40,129 nt of DNA from assembly GCA_041178225.1 (NCBI GenBank), contig JBEGVV010000084.1, positions 1-40,129 of the forward strand, written 5' to 3'. This DNA comes from CAIOSQ01 sp041178225. Lineage in GTDB: Bacteria > Pseudomonadota > Alphaproteobacteria > CACIAM-22H2. The translations under genes were made by a program, and so were the position numbers. The notes under the pieces were generated by a model that was not told the DNA's origin, searched no databases, and saw only the letters and a program-made list of their open reading frames with translations. Positions 31,410-38,885 of this stretch are shown here, piece by piece (position 1 is the stretch's first letter; the number at the start of each line of letters is the position of its first letter).

Positions 31410-33083
31410 ATGACCACGCCGTCCAGCTCGGGCCTCGACCAGATCCGCATGCAGATCATGTGGAACCGCCTCATCGCGGTGGTCGAGGAGCAGGCGCAGA
31501 CGCTCATGCGCACGGCCTTCTCGCCGATCGTGCGCGAGGCCGGCGACCTCTCGGCCGGCGTCTTCGACCTCTCCGGCCGCATGCTCGCCCAGGCCGTCAC
31601 GGGCACGCCCGGCCACGTCAACTCGATGGCCGAGTCCGTGAAGCACTTCATCGCCGCCTTCCCGCCCGCGACGATGGAGGACGGCGACATCTACATCACC
31701 AACGACCCGTGGAAGGGCACCGGCCACACCAACGACTTCGTCGTCACCACGCCGGTCTTCCGCAAGGGGCGCCTGGTCGCGCTGTTCAGCTGCACCAGCC
31801 ACCTGATGGACATCGGCGGCATCGGCTTCGGGCCGGACGCCACCGACGTCTACATGGAGGGGCTGTTCATCCCGATGCTCAAGCTCGCCGAGCGCGGGCG
31901 GATGAACGAGACGCTGATGGCGATGATCCGCGCCAACACGCGCCTGCCCGTCGACACGGTCGGCGACGTCTACAGCCTCGCCGCATGCAACGACGTCGGC
32001 GCGAAGCGGCTGCTGGAGATGATGGACGAGTTCGGCATCGAGGCGCTCGACGCGCTCGCCGACTTCATCTGCGACTCCTCGCGCCGCGCGGTGCTGGCCG
32101 AGATCGCGAAGCTGCCGAAGGGCACCTGGACCAACCGCATGACGACCGACGGCTACGACGCGCCGATCGAGCTCGTGGCGCGGCTGACCGTCTCCGACGA
32201 CGGGATCCACGTCGACTACGCGGGGACCTCCGCGGTCAGCGGCAAGGGCATCAACGTCCCGCTCGCCTACACGACCGCCTACACGGTCTTCGGCCTTGGC
32301 TGCATCGTGGCGGCGCGCATCCCGAACAATGCCGGTTCGCTGGGCCCCCTGACCGTCAGCGCGCCGAGCGACTGCATATTGAACGCGCAGCCACCCGCGC
32401 CGGTCCTGTCCCGCCACGTGATCGGGCAGATGCTCCCCGACGTGGTCTTCGGATGCCTGCGCCAGGCGATCCCCGAGCGCGTGCCGGCGGAGGGCACGTC
32501 CTGCCTCTGGAACCTCAATGTCCGCGGCCCCGTCCCCGGCGGCAGCGGCAAGTACGGCTTCTCGATGGTGGTCACCTCCAATGGCGGCACGGGCGCGCGC
32601 CCGGACAAGGACGGGCTCTCCGCCACGGCCTATCCCTCGGGCGTGCGCGGCACGCCGGTCGAGATCGCCGAATCGATGCTGCCGGTCCTGTTCTGGAAGA
32701 AGGAACTGCGCGCCGACAGCGGCGGCGCCGGCCGCACGCGCGGCGGGCTCGGCCAGGACATCGAGATCGAGAGCGCCGCGGGCCTTCCCTTCGAGCTGCT
32801 CGCCGCCTTCGACCGCATCGACCATCCGCCGCGCGGCCGCGACGGCGGCAAGGACGGCGCGAACGGCTATCTCGGCCTCGCCTCGGGCGCGAAGCTCAAG
32901 GGCAAGGGCTTCCAGATGGTGCCGCCCGGCGACCGGCTCGTGGTGCGCACGCCCGGGGGCGCGGGCATAGGCCCCGCCGCCGAGCGGTCGCGCGACGCGC
33001 TGGCACGCGACTTGCGTGACCAGCTGGTGACGCCCGAGGCGGCGAACGAGCAATACGGTCGGCGCGGCAGCGCCGCGGAGTGA
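31410..33083 (+). CDS. hyuB: Hydantoinase/oxoprolinase family protein, subunit B
   Basis: 557 residues, normal for HyuB. Conserved segments include the start IMWNRLIAVVEEQAQTLMR, then AFSPIVREAGDLSAGVFD, GHVNSM near 70, GDIYITNDPWKGTGHTND near 92-109 (probable metal/active-site loop) and FSCTSHLMDIGG. A glycine-rich C-terminus GRTRGGLGQD also fits. It works as the partner of HyuA. The ATG at 31410 follows a GGAGAA sequence. The 38-base gap to the TRAP SBP gene and the same strand argue for one operon. Confidence 0.94.
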   Translation: MTTPSSSGLDQIRMQIMWNRLIAVVEEQAQTLMRTAFSPIVREAGDLSAGVFDLSGRMLAQAVTGTPGHVNSMAESVKHFIAAFPPATMEDGDIYITNDPWKGTGHTNDFVVTTPVFRKGRLVALFSCTSHLMDIGGIGFGPDATDVYMEGLFIPMLKLAERGRMNETLMAMIRANTRLPVDTVGDVYSLAACNDVGAKRLLEMMDEFGIEALDALADFICDSSRRAVLAEIAKLPKGTWTNRMTTDGYDAPIELVARLTVSDDGIHVDYAGTSAVSGKGINVPLAYTTAYTVFGLGCIVAARIPNNAGSLGPLTVSAPSDCILNAQPPAPVLSRHVIGQMLPDVVFGCLRQAIPERVPAEGTSCLWNLNVRGPVPGGSGKYGFSMVVTSNGGTGARPDKDGLSATAYPSGVRGTPVEIAESMLPVLFWKKELRADSGGAGRTRGGLGQDIEIESAAGLPFELLAAFDRIDHPPRGRDGGKDGANGYLGLASGAKLKGKGFQMVPPGDRLVVRTPGGAGIGPAAERSRDALARDLRDQLVTPEAANEQYGRRGSAAE

Positions 33084-33121
33084 AGCGCAACCAACCGCCA
33101 ACGACAGGGAGTAAGGACGAC

Positions 33122-34141
33122 ATGACGACACGCACCTCCACCCGCCGCGCCCTCGGGCTCGCGGTCGCCGTCGCCACGGGCGCCATCGCCCTCGGCGCCG
33201 CCTCGCTCGCGCAGGCGCAGACCAAGCTCGACCTCTCGACGGTCTGGCCGGACAGCAACTTCCATACCGCCAACGTGAAGCGCTACGCCGAGGAGGTCGC
33301 GAAGGCGACCGGCGGCCAGGTGCAGATCACCGTGCATGCCGGCGGTTCCCTCGGCTTCAAGGGCCCCGAGCACCTGCGCGCCGTGCGCGACGGGCTCGTG
33401 CCGATGGCCGACGTCCTCAACAACCAGCAGATCGGCGACGAGCCGCTCTTCGGCCTGGAGTCGCTGCCGTTCCTGATCGGCAACCAGGACGACATGCGCG
33501 CGCTGCAGAAGCACACGCGCCCGATCTACGACCAGGTCGCCGCGCGCAACAACCAGAAGATCCTCTACATCGTGCCGTGGCCCACGCAGTACCTGCACAT
33601 GAAGGCCAAGGCCGACACGCTCGACGGCCTCAAGGGCATCAAGGTGCGCGTGCCTGACCGCAACGCCGCCGACATGCTGAACGCGGCCGGCATGGCGGGC
33701 ATCCTGATCCCCTGGGGCGAGACCATCCCCGCCCTCGCCTCCGGCGCGGTCGCCGGCGTCTCGACCTCGTCGAGCTCGGGCGTCGACGGCAAGTTCTGGG
33801 AGTTCCTCAAGTACGTCTACCCGACCAACCACACCTGGTCCTCGCAGCTGGTCACGATCAACCTCGACGCCTGGAAGAAGCTCAAGCCCGAGCACCAGAA
33901 GGCGCTCGAGGACGTCGCCAGGCGCCTCGAGCCGGAGTTCTGGGCCGTGTCGCTCAAGAACGACACCGACAGCCTCGAGCGCCTCAAGCAGGGCGGCATG
34001 GAGGTCGTGAACATCCCGCCCGCGATGATCGCGGAGTTCCGGGCGCGCACGGCGTCGCTGGTCGACGCCTACCTCAAGCGCGTGCCGCAGGGCGAGGCGG
34101 CGGTCCGCGCCTACATGGCCGAGACCAAGAAGACCAACTGA
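33122..34141 (+). CDS. TRAP transporter substrate-binding protein DctP (system 3)
   Basis: 339 residues. Signal peptide 1-31 (STRRALGLAV then a hydrophobic run ending AQAQ); the RR makes Tat export possible, Sec also. DctP landmarks are HAGGSLGFKGPEHLRAVRDG near 77-96, and LKGIKVRVPDRNAADML carrying the binding arginine. The rest differs from systems 1 and 2 (for example GVSTSSSSGVDG in place of the QTGAVDGQ helix), pointing to another ligand. The ATG at 33122 has AAGGA 5-6 bases upstream; an in-frame GTG at 33080 would overlap hyuB and lacks one. Likely ligand: the HyuAB substrate. Confidence 0.93.
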   Translation: MTTRTSTRRALGLAVAVATGAIALGAASLAQAQTKLDLSTVWPDSNFHTANVKRYAEEVAKATGGQVQITVHAGGSLGFKGPEHLRAVRDGLVPMADVLNNQQIGDEPLFGLESLPFLIGNQDDMRALQKHTRPIYDQVAARNNQKILYIVPWPTQYLHMKAKADTLDGLKGIKVRVPDRNAADMLNAAGMAGILIPWGETIPALASGAVAGVSTSSSSGVDGKFWEFLKYVYPTNHTWSSQLVTINLDAWKKLKPEHQKALEDVARRLEPEFWAVSLKNDTDSLERLKQGGMEVVNIPPAMIAEFRARTASLVDAYLKRVPQGEAAVRAYMAETKKTN

Positions 34142-34153
34142 CCCTGCAGGGAG

Positions 34154-34181
34154 CGGGACCGGGGCCATCGCCCCGGTCCCG
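34154..34181 (+). terminator. Perfect 12-bp stem-loop between DctP and DctQ (system 3)
   Basis: The arm at 34154-34165 pairs with 34170-34181 over a CATC tetraloop. It starts 12 bases after the DctP stop and ends 11 bases before the DctQ start, where no good ribosome site is seen, so it may also lower DctQ translation. Confidence 0.65.
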
Positions 34182-34192
34182 GCCGGTTTCCG

Positions 34193-34759
34193 ATGCCCGC
34201 ATCGCCAGACGACCTCTATCGCGGCGCGCCGGCGCCCCTCGCGGCGCTGTTCCGGGGCATCGACGCGCTCGCGCGCCTCGGCGGCTATCTCGGCGCGGCC
34301 TGCCTCTTCGGGCTCACCCTCCTGATCCTCGCGGAGATCGCGTCGCGCAACGTCCTCGGCCGCGACATCCGCGTGGCCTGGGAATACAGCTCCTACCTCA
34401 TGGGCGCGGGCTTCATGTTCGGCGCCGCGGTGACGCTGCGCGCGGGCGGGCATATCCGCGTCTCGCTCCTTCTCTCCAATGTCGGCGCCGCGGGCCGGCG
34501 CGCGCTCGAGATCGCGAGCGCGGCCGCCGGCACCGCGCTGACGGCATTCCTCGCGAACTCGCTCTTCTGGTTCACCGTCCGCGCGTTCGAGCGGGGCCAG
34601 ACCTCGCCGGCGAGCGACACCGCGCTCTGGATCCCGCAGAGCCTGCTCGTCGCGGGAGCGGCGATGCTCGCCCTCCAGATGGCCGCGCGCCTCGCGCAGG
34701 CGATCCTTGGCCTCCAGCTGGAGGACCCGCGCCTCCAGGTCTCCGCGCTCAGCGAATAG
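34193..34759 (+). CDS. TRAP transporter small membrane subunit DctQ (system 3)
   Basis: 188 residues with four hydrophobic segments (about 30-52, 68-88, 106-125, 147-168). Family-like segments are EIASRNVLGRDIRVAWEY and GAAVTLRAGGHIRVSLLL. It pairs with DctM 3. No convincing ribosome site precedes the ATG; the hairpin at 34154-34181 lies directly before it. Translation may depend on coupling or be kept low. Confidence 0.91.
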   Translation: MPASPDDLYRGAPAPLAALFRGIDALARLGGYLGAACLFGLTLLILAEIASRNVLGRDIRVAWEYSSYLMGAGFMFGAAVTLRAGGHIRVSLLLSNVGAAGRRALEIASAAAGTALTAFLANSLFWFTVRAFERGQTSPASDTALWIPQSLLVAGAAMLALQMAARLAQAILGLQLEDPRLQVSALSE

Positions 34760-34768
34760 GACCGGAAC

Positions 34769-36067
34769 GTGGGCACAATCGTCGCGACGGCGTTCTCCCT
34801 CCTCTTCGGCCTGCTCGGCGCCGGCATCTGGGTCGGCCTGACGCTGATGGCGACCGGCGTCCTGCTGCTCGCCTTCTTCCGCAACATCCCGCTCGAGCGC
34901 CTGCTGCCGCAATACACCTGGAACATCCTGACGACGTCCGAGCTGCTTGCCCTGCCTCTCTTCATCATCATGGGCGAACTGCTGTTCCGCACCCGGCTCT
35001 CCCGGTCGCTGTTCCAGGGCCTGGCGCCGTGGGCGGGGCTGCTGCCCGGCCGGCTGCTCCACGTGAACATCATCGGCTGCTCGATCTTCGCCGCGATCTC
35101 GGGATCGTCGGCCGCGACCACCCAGGTCGTCGGCAGGATCTCGCTGAACGAGCTCATGCGCCGCGGCTACGACCGTCGCATCGCGATCGGGAGCCTAGCC
35201 GGCGCGGGGACGCTCGGCTTCCTCATCCCGCCGTCGAACATCATGATCATCTACGGCGTGCTGGGCGAGGTCTCGATCCTCAAGCTCTTCACCGCGGGGT
35301 TCATCCCGGGCTTCCTGCTCGCCGGCTGCTTCATGGCGTGGATCATGGTCCACACGCGGCTCGATCCGTCCCTCGTCCCGGAATCGGAGAAGCAGCTGCG
35401 CGGCGCGTCCTGGGGCGAGCGCTTGGCATCCCTGCGCGAGCTCGGCCCCGCCGTATTCCTCATCGCCTGCGTCCTCGGCTCCATGTACGGCGGCATCGCG
35501 ACGCCGTCGGAGGCCGCGGCGGTGGGCGTGCTCGGCGCCGTGCTCGTCGGCTGGATGCAGGGCGCGCTCAACCGCGAGACGATCCGCGACGTCTGCCTCG
35601 GCTCCGTGCAGACCTGCAGCATGATCGGCATCATCGTGCTCGGGGCCTCGATCCTCGGCAACGCGAGCGCATTCCTCGGCGTGCCGCGCGCGGTCGCCGA
35701 CTTCGTCACCAGCCTCGGCCTGTCGCCGTTCATGCTGATGATGGCTCTGATGGCCTTCTACGTCCTGCTGGGTTGCTTCCTCGACGGCTTCAGCATGATC
35801 GTGATGACCCTGCCGATCGTGCTGCCGATCGTGAAGGCCGCGGGCTTCGACCCGATCTGGTTCGGCATCTTCATCGTGCTCGTCGTGGAGATGGCGCAGA
35901 TCACGCCGCCCGTCGGCTTCAACCTCTTCGTCATCCAGGGCCTGACCGGCGAGGGACTGGGCGCGATCGCGCGCTACACCCTGCCCTACCTGGTGATCAT
36001 GATCCTCTTCACCGCGGCGATCACGGTCTTCCCGGGGATCGCGCTCTGGCTGCCCTCGAAGATCTGA
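34769..36067 (+). CDS. TRAP transporter large permease DctM (system 3)
   Basis: 432 residues from a GTG 9 bases after the DctQ stop with AGGACCGGA before it. DctM motifs: ELLALPLFIIMGELLFRT near 52, IFAAISGSSAATTQVVG near 94, GTLGFLIPPSNIMIIYG near 145, YGGIATPSEAAAVGVLGA near 235 and QITPPVGFNLFVIQG near 370. It completes the importer for the presumed HyuAB substrate. Its stop lies only 3 bases from the stop of the convergent EamA gene, leaving no room for a terminator. Confidence 0.94.
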   Translation: MGTIVATAFSLLFGLLGAGIWVGLTLMATGVLLLAFFRNIPLERLLPQYTWNILTTSELLALPLFIIMGELLFRTRLSRSLFQGLAPWAGLLPGRLLHVNIIGCSIFAAISGSSAATTQVVGRISLNELMRRGYDRRIAIGSLAGAGTLGFLIPPSNIMIIYGVLGEVSILKLFTAGFIPGFLLAGCFMAWIMVHTRLDPSLVPESEKQLRGASWGERLASLRELGPAVFLIACVLGSMYGGIATPSEAAAVGVLGAVLVGWMQGALNRETIRDVCLGSVQTCSMIGIIVLGASILGNASAFLGVPRAVADFVTSLGLSPFMLMMALMAFYVLLGCFLDGFSMIVMTLPIVLPIVKAAGFDPIWFGIFIVLVVEMAQITPPVGFNLFVIQGLTGEGLGAIARYTLPYLVIMILFTAAITVFPGIALWLPSKI

Positions 36068-36070
36068 CGC

Positions 36071-36967
36071 TCACGCGCGCCGCGTCGCCATGACGAGCCC
36101 GGTGGCGATGCAGGCGATGCCCACCGCGTGGAAGAGGTGCAGCGCCTCGCCAAGCACGGTCACCGCGAGCACCGTCGCCACGACCGGCGTCATGTAGAGC
36201 AGCGCCCCGGCCGTCGCGGCGCCCACGCGCTGCACGCCGGCGGTGAAGGACAGGTTGCCGAGCAGCGACGGGCCCATCGCTATGTAGCCGACCAGCAGCA
36301 GGGCGCTGGCATCGGGCAGCACCGCGCCGTCCTGTCGGAACCAAGGCCGGCCGGAGAGGCCCCAGGCCAGGTAGAGCGCCGCGAGAAGCACCAGGCCCGA
36401 GGCCGCGCAGCACGCGGTCGTCGCGAGGGGATGGATCTCGCGCGGCAGCCGCTTCATCTGGAACGAGAAGATGGCCCAGAGGATGGCCGCGGCGACTGCG
36501 ATCACGTCGCCGGCGGCGAACTCGATCGTCGCGACGCGCGTCCAGTCGCCGGCGAAGACGATATGCGCCGTCCCCGCGAAGGCGATGGCGATGCCCGCGG
36601 CCTGGCGCCGCGTGATCGCCTCGATGCGCGTGAGCGCCGCGATCAGCAGCACCCAGAGCGGCGTGGTCGAGCTGATGAGGCTCACGTTCGCCGCCGTCGT
36701 GTAGTAGGGCGCGGCGCTGATCGCCAGGCCGAAGACGCCCATGCCGTTGAGCCCCGCGAGCACGATCCCGCGGGCGTTGCCACGCAGCAGCGCGGCGTCG
36801 CGGCGGATCCAGCGCCAGGCGATCGGCACCATGAAGGCGACCGCGATGGCCCAGCGCCAGAAGGTCAGCGCGACCAGCGGCACCTCCTCGCTCAGCGCGC
36901 GCGTCGCGACGTGGTTCGTCCCCCAGACGAAGGCCGCCAGCACGACGGCGGCATGGCCCCACGGCAT
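36071..36967 (-). CDS. EamA/DMT-family transporter (RhaT/YdcZ-like metabolite exporter)
   Basis: 298 residues, about ten hydrophobic segments in two EamA repeats (roughly 5-135 and 150-292). Typical pieces are AFVWGTNHVATRAL with the family's first-helix WG, FWRWAIAV, and SSTTPLWVLLIAALTRIE at the end of the first repeat. The second repeat ends GEALHLFHAVGIACIATGLV. Members export amino acids, purines or other metabolites; the substrate is unknown. It starts 4 bases after the carbamoylase stop and so may export a product or excess amino acid of that pathway (inference). Confidence 0.92.
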   Translation of the reverse strand: MPWGHAAVVLAAFVWGTNHVATRALSEEVPLVALTFWRWAIAVAFMVPIAWRWIRRDAALLRGNARGIVLAGLNGMGVFGLAISAAPYYTTAANVSLISSTTPLWVLLIAALTRIEAITRRQAAGIAIAFAGTAHIVFAGDWTRVATIEFAAGDVIAVAAAILWAIFSFQMKRLPREIHPLATTACCAASGLVLLAALYLAWGLSGRPWFRQDGAVLPDASALLLVGYIAMGPSLLGNLSFTAGVQRVGAATAGALLYMTPVVATVLAVTVLGEALHLFHAVGIACIATGLVMATRRA

Positions 36968-36971
36968 CGCG

Positions 36972-37922
36972 TCAGCCTGGCGCCTTCCCGAGCGGCTCCC
37001 CCGCCCCGGTGCGCTCGAGGATCAGGCCGTAGTGCTCCGGCCGCCTGTGCCGCGCGAAGTCGAAGATGTGCTTCTTGTAGGTCGCGCAGCGATCGAGGTC
37101 GCAGCGCGCGACGATCACCTCGTCGCCGAGCGTGCTCGCCTGCGCCACCACCTCGCCCGAGGGCGCGACGATGCAGCTCTGGCCGATCTGGTCGACCCCC
37201 TCCTCCAGTCCGGCCTTGGCGACGCCCACGGCCCAGGTCCCGTTCTGGTAGGCGCCGGCCTGCATCGAGAGGCGGTTGTGGAAGTTGTTGAGGTCGTCGG
37301 TCTCGGGCGTGTTGGGGTTGTGGACTGGCGTGTTGTAGCCGAGCATCGCCAGCTCGACGCCCTGCAGGCCCAGCACGCGCCAGCTCTCCGGCCAGCGCCG
37401 GTCGTTGCAGATCAGCATGCCCATGCGCCCGCCCATCGTCTCCCAGACCGGGAAGCCGAGGTCGCCGACGTCGAAGTAGCGCTTCTCGAGGTTCTGGAAC
37501 GGGTGTTCCGGGCGATGCCGGTCCGTGCCCGGAAGGTGGATCTTGCGGTACTTGCCGACGATCCGCCCCTCGCGGTCGACGAGGATCGCGGTGTTGAAGC
37601 GGCGCTTGCGGCCCGTGGAGAAGTCCAGCTCGCAATAGCCGAGCTTGAAGCCCACGCGCAGGCGCCGCGCGGCCTCGAAGAGCGGCCGCGTCGCGGCATT
37701 GGGCATCTCGCGCTCGAACCAGGAATCGAGCTCGGCCTCGTCCTCGATCCACCAGTGCGGGAAGAAGGCCGTCAACGCGGCCTCGGGGTAGACGACGAGG
37801 TCGGCGCCCATGCGCCGCGCCTCCTCCATCATCGCGACGAGGCGGGCGACCGCCTCCTCGCGCGGCTGGCTGCGCGGGATGGGGCCGAGCTGCGCGGCGG
37901 CGACGACCAGGACACGCGACAT
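36972..37922 (-). CDS. N-carbamoyl-D-amino acid hydrolase-like (nitrilase superfamily)
   Basis: 316 residues. The nitrilase triad is at the same numbers as in the Agrobacterium D-carbamoylase as I recall it: E47 (VYPEAAL), K127 (KYRKIHLPG), C172 (LICNDRRWPE). Extended agreement is seen in DEAELDSW, EKRYFDVGDLGFPVW, GYNTPVHNP, SMQAGAYQNGTW and the C-terminal RRPEHYGLI. The enzyme hydrolyses N-carbamoyl-D-amino acids to D-amino acid, CO2 and ammonia in the cytoplasm, normally after a hydantoinase. GGAGG lies 7 bases before the ATG. It is in an operon with a TfdA-like dioxygenase, and the hyuAB operon is convergent on the other strand. Confidence 0.93.
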   Translation of the reverse strand: MSRVLVVAAAQLGPIPRSQPREEAVARLVAMMEEARRMGADLVVYPEAALTAFFPHWWIEDEAELDSWFEREMPNAATRPLFEAARRLRVGFKLGYCELDFSTGRKRRFNTAILVDREGRIVGKYRKIHLPGTDRHRPEHPFQNLEKRYFDVGDLGFPVWETMGGRMGMLICNDRRWPESWRVLGLQGVELAMLGYNTPVHNPNTPETDDLNNFHNRLSMQAGAYQNGTWAVGVAKAGLEEGVDQIGQSCIVAPSGEVVAQASTLGDEVIVARCDLDRCATYKKHIFDFARHRRPEHYGLILERTGAGEPLGKAPG

Positions 37923-37936
37923 GGATCAGCCTCCGG

Positions 37937-38857
37937 TCACGGGCGCGAGAAGGGGCCGAGCACCGGGCCCGGGCCGGCGACGGTGGTGCGCCGCATCACG
38001 CGGCGATGGCGCGCGGCGTCGTACTCGATGGCGCGGTGCAGGAGGCAGCGATTGTCCCAGATCACGAGGTCGCCCGCGCGCCACTGGTGGCGGTAGCAGA
38101 ACTCCGGCCGCTCGACATGGGCCGCAAGCTCGCGCAGCAGGCGCTGCCCCTCCTCCAGCTCCATGCCGGAGACCTCGTTGCCCGCGTTGACCGTGAAGAA
38201 GAGGCTGCGGCGACCATCCCTGTCCGGGTGGACGCGGATGAGCGGATGGCAGGTCGGCGGCACGAAGTCCCGCTCGACCTGCGAGACCGGCGGCAGCTGC
38301 GGGAAGATCCTCCGCCCGAACTCGTAGTAGTGGACCATGAAGAGCGGCTCTAGCCGCCGGCGCATTTCCGGCGGCAGCGCGTCATGGGCGAGGAAGAGGT
38401 TGGCGAACTCCGTCTGCCCGCCCTCCGCCTCCGGCGGCAGGACCTCGATCCCGTAGAGGAGCGAGCAATAGGACGGGATGAACCTGTAGGAACTGTCGGT
38501 GTGCCAGCGCGCGTTGACCTTCTGCGCGATCACGCGATGGTCGTCCACCGGCAGGTGCTGCCCCTCGGGCGAGACGTTCGCGACGTTGTAGATCGTCGAC
38601 TGCGACTTGGTCTTGTCCTTCTCCGGGAAGGTCTCCAGCGGCCCGAAAAGCTCGGAGAAGGCGATCTGCTGCGCCTCGGTGAGGGACTGGCCACGCACGC
38701 AGACGACATGGTGCTCCTGCAGCGCGGCGCGCAGCGCCTCGAAGGCCCCCGCCGGCATCGGGCGCGAGAGGTCCAGCCCCTCGACCTCGGCGCCCAGCGC
38801 GGGCGAGAGCCGCCGCAGCGTGAATCCGACCCTTGCCGCCATTTCCGTCATCGCCAT
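37937..38857 (-). CDS. TauD/TfdA-family 2-oxoglutarate-dependent dioxygenase
   Basis: 306 residues from the ATG at 38857; ATGs at 38851 and 38842 are alternatives, the ribosome site (GGGGGG or GAGG) being ambiguous. Iron ligands are H119 and D121 (ARWHTDSSY) and distal H274 (CLLHRAIEYD); the 2-oxoglutarate arginine is R285 or R286 downstream. The segment PPEAEGGQTEFANL resembles TfdA, the 2,4-dichlorophenoxyacetate dioxygenase, more than TauD. It hydroxylates a carboxylate or ether substrate with Fe(II), O2 and 2-oxoglutarate. It lies between an SBP and the carbamoylase, so it may trim a side chain of the imported compound (inference). Confidence 0.92.
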   Translation of the reverse strand: MAMTEMAARVGFTLRRLSPALGAEVEGLDLSRPMPAGAFEALRAALQEHHVVCVRGQSLTEAQQIAFSELFGPLETFPEKDKTKSQSTIYNVANVSPEGQHLPVDDHRVIAQKVNARWHTDSSYRFIPSYCSLLYGIEVLPPEAEGGQTEFANLFLAHDALPPEMRRRLEPLFMVHYYEFGRRIFPQLPPVSQVERDFVPPTCHPLIRVHPDRDGRRSLFFTVNAGNEVSGMELEEGQRLLRELAAHVERPEFCYRHQWRAGDLVIWDNRCLLHRAIEYDAARHRRVMRRTTVAGPGPVLGPFSRP

Positions 38858-38885
38858 CGCCTCATCCCCCCTGCAATCCATGCCG

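Noticed and set aside
29042..31690. Open minus-strand frame of about 880 codons opposite hyuA
   Set aside because: Low-complexity R/A/G/H-rich translation with no domain; a shadow of the third-codon-position G/C bias of hyuA.
32867..35062. Open minus-strand frame of about 730 codons opposite the TRAP 3 genes
   Set aside because: Same antisense artefact; the plus-strand DctP/DctQ/DctM genes explain the region.
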